This document shows positions 61,063 to 64,000 of a stretch of 64,000 bases of DNA, in pieces. The notes beneath the pieces were generated by a model. That model did no database searches and had not been told where the DNA came from. It worked only from the letters and a program-made list of their open reading frames with translations. The translations under genes and the position numbers were made by a program. Numbering within the stretch: position 1 is the stretch's first letter; every line of letters starts with the position of its first letter. The DNA comes from Candidatus Binatia bacterium (GTDB lineage Bacteria; Desulfobacterota; Binatia; UBA1149; CAITLU01). The stretch covers positions 1-64,000 of the forward strand of contig DASXOZ010000050.1 in the NCBI GenBank assembly GCA_036493895.1. Direction: 5' to 3'.

Positions 61063-61482
61063 GTGCAATCCACACTGAGCGGCGGATGCCTTTGCGGGGC
61101 GGTACGCTACGAGATCGACGGGAAGCTTCGCCACATCACGCATTGCCACTGCGGCATGTGCCGCAAATCGCACGGAGCGGCGTTCGCGACGTACGCCAGT
61201 CTCTCGCGGGAGCGTTTCCGGCTGACGAGCGGTGATGGCGCGCTTCGCACTTATCGCTCGTCGAAGAGCGTCACGCGCCAGTTCTGCGGCACTTGCGGCT
61301 CCTCGCTGTTCTGGTCCGACGACCAGTACCCCCAGTCCATCGAAGTCGCGCTCGGCACGCTCGATGGGGATCCGGGCGGTCGGCCGGTAGCCCACATTTT
61401 CGTCAAGGACAGGGCTTCCTGGAACGAGATCACCGACGCGTTGCCGCGCTTCGACGGCAACGTTCCCGCCGATTCCGATTGA
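61063..61482 (+). CDS. GFA-family zinc-binding protein
   Basis: A 139-residue protein of the glutathione-dependent formaldehyde-activating family. Zinc ligands: SGGCLCGAVRYE, HCHCGMCRKSHGAAFATY and QFCGTCGSSLFW, the standard Cys/His set. Start is GTG 61063 at the family N-terminus (QSTLSGGCLCGAV). The formaldehyde role is not established for most members. Confidence 0.9.
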   Translation: MQSTLSGGCLCGAVRYEIDGKLRHITHCHCGMCRKSHGAAFATYASLSRERFRLTSGDGALRTYRSSKSVTRQFCGTCGSSLFWSDDQYPQSIEVALGTLDGDPGGRPVAHIFVKDRASWNEITDALPRFDGNVPADSD

Positions 61483-61760
61483 GTTGGCCCGCGGCGCCTC
61501 GGTGTCAGCCCGACGGACGAAAAAACGGCGGCGACCGCCGATCCGTCAACCGCCCGCCGCGCTAACGCACGGCGCAAAAATCGCCGCGAGGCCGGCAATG
61601 TCAGACCGATCACCCGCGACTCGCTTCGAACCCGAATCCTGGGTCGTGATGCGCCGGAGAATCACTCTGGCCTGGAGGCGGACGGCGTGCTATCGCTGCG
61701 ACGCATGCCTCCGGGCGCGCGACGTGTCGTCATCGCGCCATCGGCAAAAGGAATTCCAGC

Positions 61761-62981
61761 ATGAGACCGTCCCTCTGGCTCCATTGTCGGCGTTTCGCGG
61801 TCTGCGCGCTCGTCCTTGGTCATGCAGTTTTTGCGGCCGGTCCGGCGCTCGCCGGACGACATTCGCAACCGCTCGCTACCGGCCAGACGGATTGCTTCGA
61901 CGACCTCGGACTCGCGATCGACTGCGCCGGTTCCGGCCAGGACGGAGAATTCCAGGCCGGCGCAAAGCGACAGCTCGTCGACAACGGCGACGGCACGATC
62001 AGCGACCTCGCAACCGGCCTGATGTGGGAGAAGCTCTCGGCCGACGGCTCCGTCCATCAGTTCGACAACCAGTACAAGCTGCAGTCCACGAAGATCCCGG
62101 AGCTCAACGCCACGCGTTTCGCAGGATATACCGACTGGCGGGTGCCGAACGTCCGCGAGCTCGAAACGCTGCAGGATTTTGACCGTCGCGGCCACGCTAC
62201 TCCGACGGAGTTCGACCACGACTGCGTCCCGGGATGCACGATCCTTACGTGCAGCTGCCTGTGGCGACCCGCGTTCTACCATTCGTCGTCCATCTACGCC
62301 GAATCTGCGTTTTTCGCGTGGGACGTCGGGTTTCGGCTGGGATGGATCCATCCGATCGAGAAATACTCGGGTCAGCCCATTCGTGCCGTTCGCACCATCG
62401 TCGGCGCGCACCCCAGGTCTCGTACGCTGCGGACGGGACAAACCCGCTGCTATTCCCTCGAGCCGTTCGAGAGACAGGAGGTGCCGTGCGCGGGAACCGG
62501 AGAAGACGCCGAGACGAGAACCGGCTTGCGCCGCAGTTTTACCGACAACGCAGACGGTACGATCACCGATGACGTGACCGGCCTCACGTGGGAGAAGCTC
62601 TCCAGTGACGGCTCGATCCATGACGGGAACACGGCCACCTATTACTGGGATGATTCCGCACTGAAAATGGCGCAACTGAACGCCGAACGCTTCGCCGGGC
62701 ACGACGACTGGCGCCTTCCCAATATCCGCGAACTGATGACGTTGCGCACGATTTCGAGGGTTGGGCCCGCGGCCTATCCCGCGTTCAACAACCACTGCGA
62801 GCCGGGCTGCAGCACGCAGACATGCAGCTGCTCCGGCACCGGGGGCGCCTTCTGGTCCTCGACGACGTTGCCTTACAAGAGAACCGAGGCCTGGACGCTG
62901 GATGTCTACGCAGGCGCGCAGCTTCCCCTTTCCAAACCGCTAGCGCACGCCAGGGTGCGGGCAGTGCGAGGCGGACTGTAG
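61761..62981 (+). CDS. Exported protein with two DUF1566 domains
   Basis: A 406-residue exported protein. Signal peptide (FAVCALVLGHAVFAAGPALA), then two tandem DUF1566/Lcl modules. The first carries VDNGDGTISDLATGLMWEKL and FAGYTDWRVPNVRELETLQD; the second has TDNADGTITDDVTGLTWEKL, FAGHDDWRLPNIRELMTLRT and an end FWSSTTLPY ... VRAVRGG. The modules share ~50 % of the landmark residues. Family thought to be surface-exposed, C-type-lectin-like. ATG 61761. Confidence 0.82.
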   Translation: MRPSLWLHCRRFAVCALVLGHAVFAAGPALAGRHSQPLATGQTDCFDDLGLAIDCAGSGQDGEFQAGAKRQLVDNGDGTISDLATGLMWEKLSADGSVHQFDNQYKLQSTKIPELNATRFAGYTDWRVPNVRELETLQDFDRRGHATPTEFDHDCVPGCTILTCSCLWRPAFYHSSSIYAESAFFAWDVGFRLGWIHPIEKYSGQPIRAVRTIVGAHPRSRTLRTGQTRCYSLEPFERQEVPCAGTGEDAETRTGLRRSFTDNADGTITDDVTGLTWEKLSSDGSIHDGNTATYYWDDSALKMAQLNAERFAGHDDWRLPNIRELMTLRTISRVGPAAYPAFNNHCEPGCSTQTCSCSGTGGAFWSSTTLPYKRTEAWTLDVYAGAQLPLSKPLAHARVRAVRGGL

Positions 62982-63046
62982 GATTCACCCGCCGGCGTGA
63001 GAGACTCTCGTTCCCCGGTGGGAAGCGGCGAGCTGGAGGTCGTGAA

Positions 63047-63781
63047 TCATCCCGACATCGTGCGCAGCGCGTTGCCCGACCGTTGCATCAGGTCCAGCAC
63101 CGAGATCTTCTGCCAGATCTTTCCCGACAACCCGGTCGTCAGGTTCTCGACGTCGTCCACGGCATCGAGAACCACGGGATCCTGGAATCCCTGCAGGTAC
63201 AACGCCGCGATCTTGCCCGTCAGCGAGAGCGCCTCGGAGCAGTAGTCGAGGTAGCGGCTGAGCGCGAACGGAGTGAGAGCCCTCTTCGTCGTCGCGTCTG
63301 CGTCTCCGCGAAACGCCAGCTCGGGATCCTTGGTGAGCTGGTGCATGTCGATGATGTGTGCCAGCGAGCGGAGCTCGTGGATCGCCTTGAGCGCGCGTGC
63401 CCGCTTGATGCGAGTTTCCCACGTCGTCAGGAACAGGATCGCAGCACCGAAGTAGACGAGCGAGCTCAGGCTGGCGCTCACTTCCTGGATCAGCAGCGCG
63501 AAATCCGCGTTGCCCGACTGGCGATATCCGAGCACGAAGCTGACCGACACGAGAACGATCGCCGCGGCCATCAGCCCAACGCCGATGCGCAGAGGCAGGT
63601 TCGGCTTCTGGATCCAGGCGATGCGCGCCACCGTCTCGTCGGCGACGCCGCGAAGGTCGGCGACGACGCTGGCCAGTCCCGACCCCGGGAACCGCTCTTC
63701 GATGCGACTCTGGAGACCCGAAACGGTTTCGACGATGCGCCGTGGATCGAGCTGGCGGTAATTCGGCTGCATCGACTTCAC
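63047..63781 (-). CDS. Membrane protein of unknown function (244 aa)
   Basis: Two hydrophobic helices (LRIGVGLMAAAIVLVSVSFV, ASLSSLVYFGAAILFLTTW) sit between an N-terminal cytoplasmic helix-rich part and a C-terminal helical domain (RALKAIHELRSLAHIIDMHQ, FALSRYLDYCSEALSLTGKI). No family recognised. Start GTG 63779-63781 or ATG 63770-63772. Likely co-transcribed with the DUF1801-like gene just upstream (16 bp). Confidence 0.6.
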   Translation of the reverse strand: MKSMQPNYRQLDPRRIVETVSGLQSRIEERFPGSGLASVVADLRGVADETVARIAWIQKPNLPLRIGVGLMAAAIVLVSVSFVLGYRQSGNADFALLIQEVSASLSSLVYFGAAILFLTTWETRIKRARALKAIHELRSLAHIIDMHQLTKDPELAFRGDADATTKRALTPFALSRYLDYCSEALSLTGKIAALYLQGFQDPVVLDAVDDVENLTTGLSGKIWQKISVLDLMQRSGNALRTMSG

Positions 63782-63797
63782 GTCGCCGGCGGAAGAA

Positions 63798-64000
63798 TCA
63801 GCGATTTTTGCCGGCGGGTTTGCTGCCCGCGAAGTTGAGCGCCACGGCCTCGCGGATCAGCGCCTTCAACGCCGTCGCGTTGATCTTTTCGCCCTCGTGG
63901 AAATCGATGGCGCGTCTCACGTTGCCTTCGAGGCTGGAATTGAAGAGGCCCGACTGGTCTTTGAGCGACGCGCCCTTGGCAAACGTCATCTTCACGACGT
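63798..64000 (-). CDS. DUF1801-like protein, 5' end outside the window
   Basis: The visible part reads VVKMTFAKGASLKDQSGLFN, NSSLEGNVRRAIDFHEGEKI and ALKALIREAVALNFAGSKPA. This is the C-terminal half of DUF1801/YdhG-like proteins, where MTFAKGA and RAIDFHEGEKI are typical. The gene starts beyond 64000. Function unknown. Confidence 0.72.
   Translation of the reverse strand, partial: VVKMTFAKGASLKDQSGLFNSSLEGNVRRAIDFHEGEKINATALKALIREAVALNFAGSKPAGKNR

Overview
This is a GC-rich (roughly 60-65 %) bacterial chromosomal window. It encodes many exported proteins with Cys-rich or Thr-rich segments, several small exported families of the type common in uncultured lineages once filed under Deltaproteobacteria, and lipid-type oxidoreductases (acyl-CoA dehydrogenase, retinol-reductase-like FAD enzyme, P450, sterol desaturase). 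My best guess is a soil or groundwater member of the Binatota/Desulfobacterota-like group. This is inference from gene content; there is no rRNA here, and I saw no tRNA.

Layout. 1-9.3 kb is an accessory, debris-rich region. It holds a HicAB module at the end of a small operon that is interrupted by an IS element, exported proteins that look truncated, a helicase fragment, a VapBC-type module, an orphan HigA-like fragment, a transposase fragment and a 5'-truncated cupin gene, with short dispersed repeats between them. 9.3-12.2 kb carries an acyl-CoA dehydrogenase and an FAD-dependent retinol-reductase/desaturase-like enzyme. 12.3-16.4 kb encodes exported and membrane proteins, including a predicted outer-membrane protein with one CxxCH haem motif. 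16.7-20.7 kb is a compact operon: an RcnR/CsoR-family repressor, a P1B-type ATPase, a TauE/SafE exporter and a split YeeE/YedE pair, with a clear palindromic operator ahead of it. 21-24.2 kb holds exported proteins and a beta-propeller.

24.2-31 kb contains a PAS-PAS hybrid histidine kinase, a MITE-like palindrome that supplies the stop codon of mgtE, an L,D-transpeptidase, and a SulP transporter gene interrupted by one in-frame TGA. 31.4-44.3 kb is a mixed stretch of metabolic enzymes (P450, GST-like, Zn-alcohol dehydrogenase, sterol-desaturase family), exported proteins and an aquaporin. 44.4-48.4 kb has an OmpR/EnvZ-like two-component pair divergent from a DUF2147-CcdA-thioredoxin envelope redox operon. 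48.4-55.5 kb has a secreted subtilase, then a signalling block: a double-domain KaiC-like ATPase translationally coupled to a hybrid histidine kinase, preceded by a large PAS-GAF-PAS hybrid kinase. 55.7-64 kb holds a large exported DUF6351 protein, a DUF457 membrane protein, a di-haem cytochrome c peroxidase, a GFA-family protein and a two-domain DUF1566 protein.

Most promising for follow-up are the KaiC-like/hybrid-kinase operon (phospho-site pair Ser-Tyr instead of Ser-Thr), the metal/sulfur operon whose repressor keeps the H3-C35-H60-H64 nickel/cobalt fingerprint of RcnR next to sulfur-transport genes, the in-frame TGA in sulP, the MITE at the mgtE 3' end, and the small unknown proteins coupled to HicAB.
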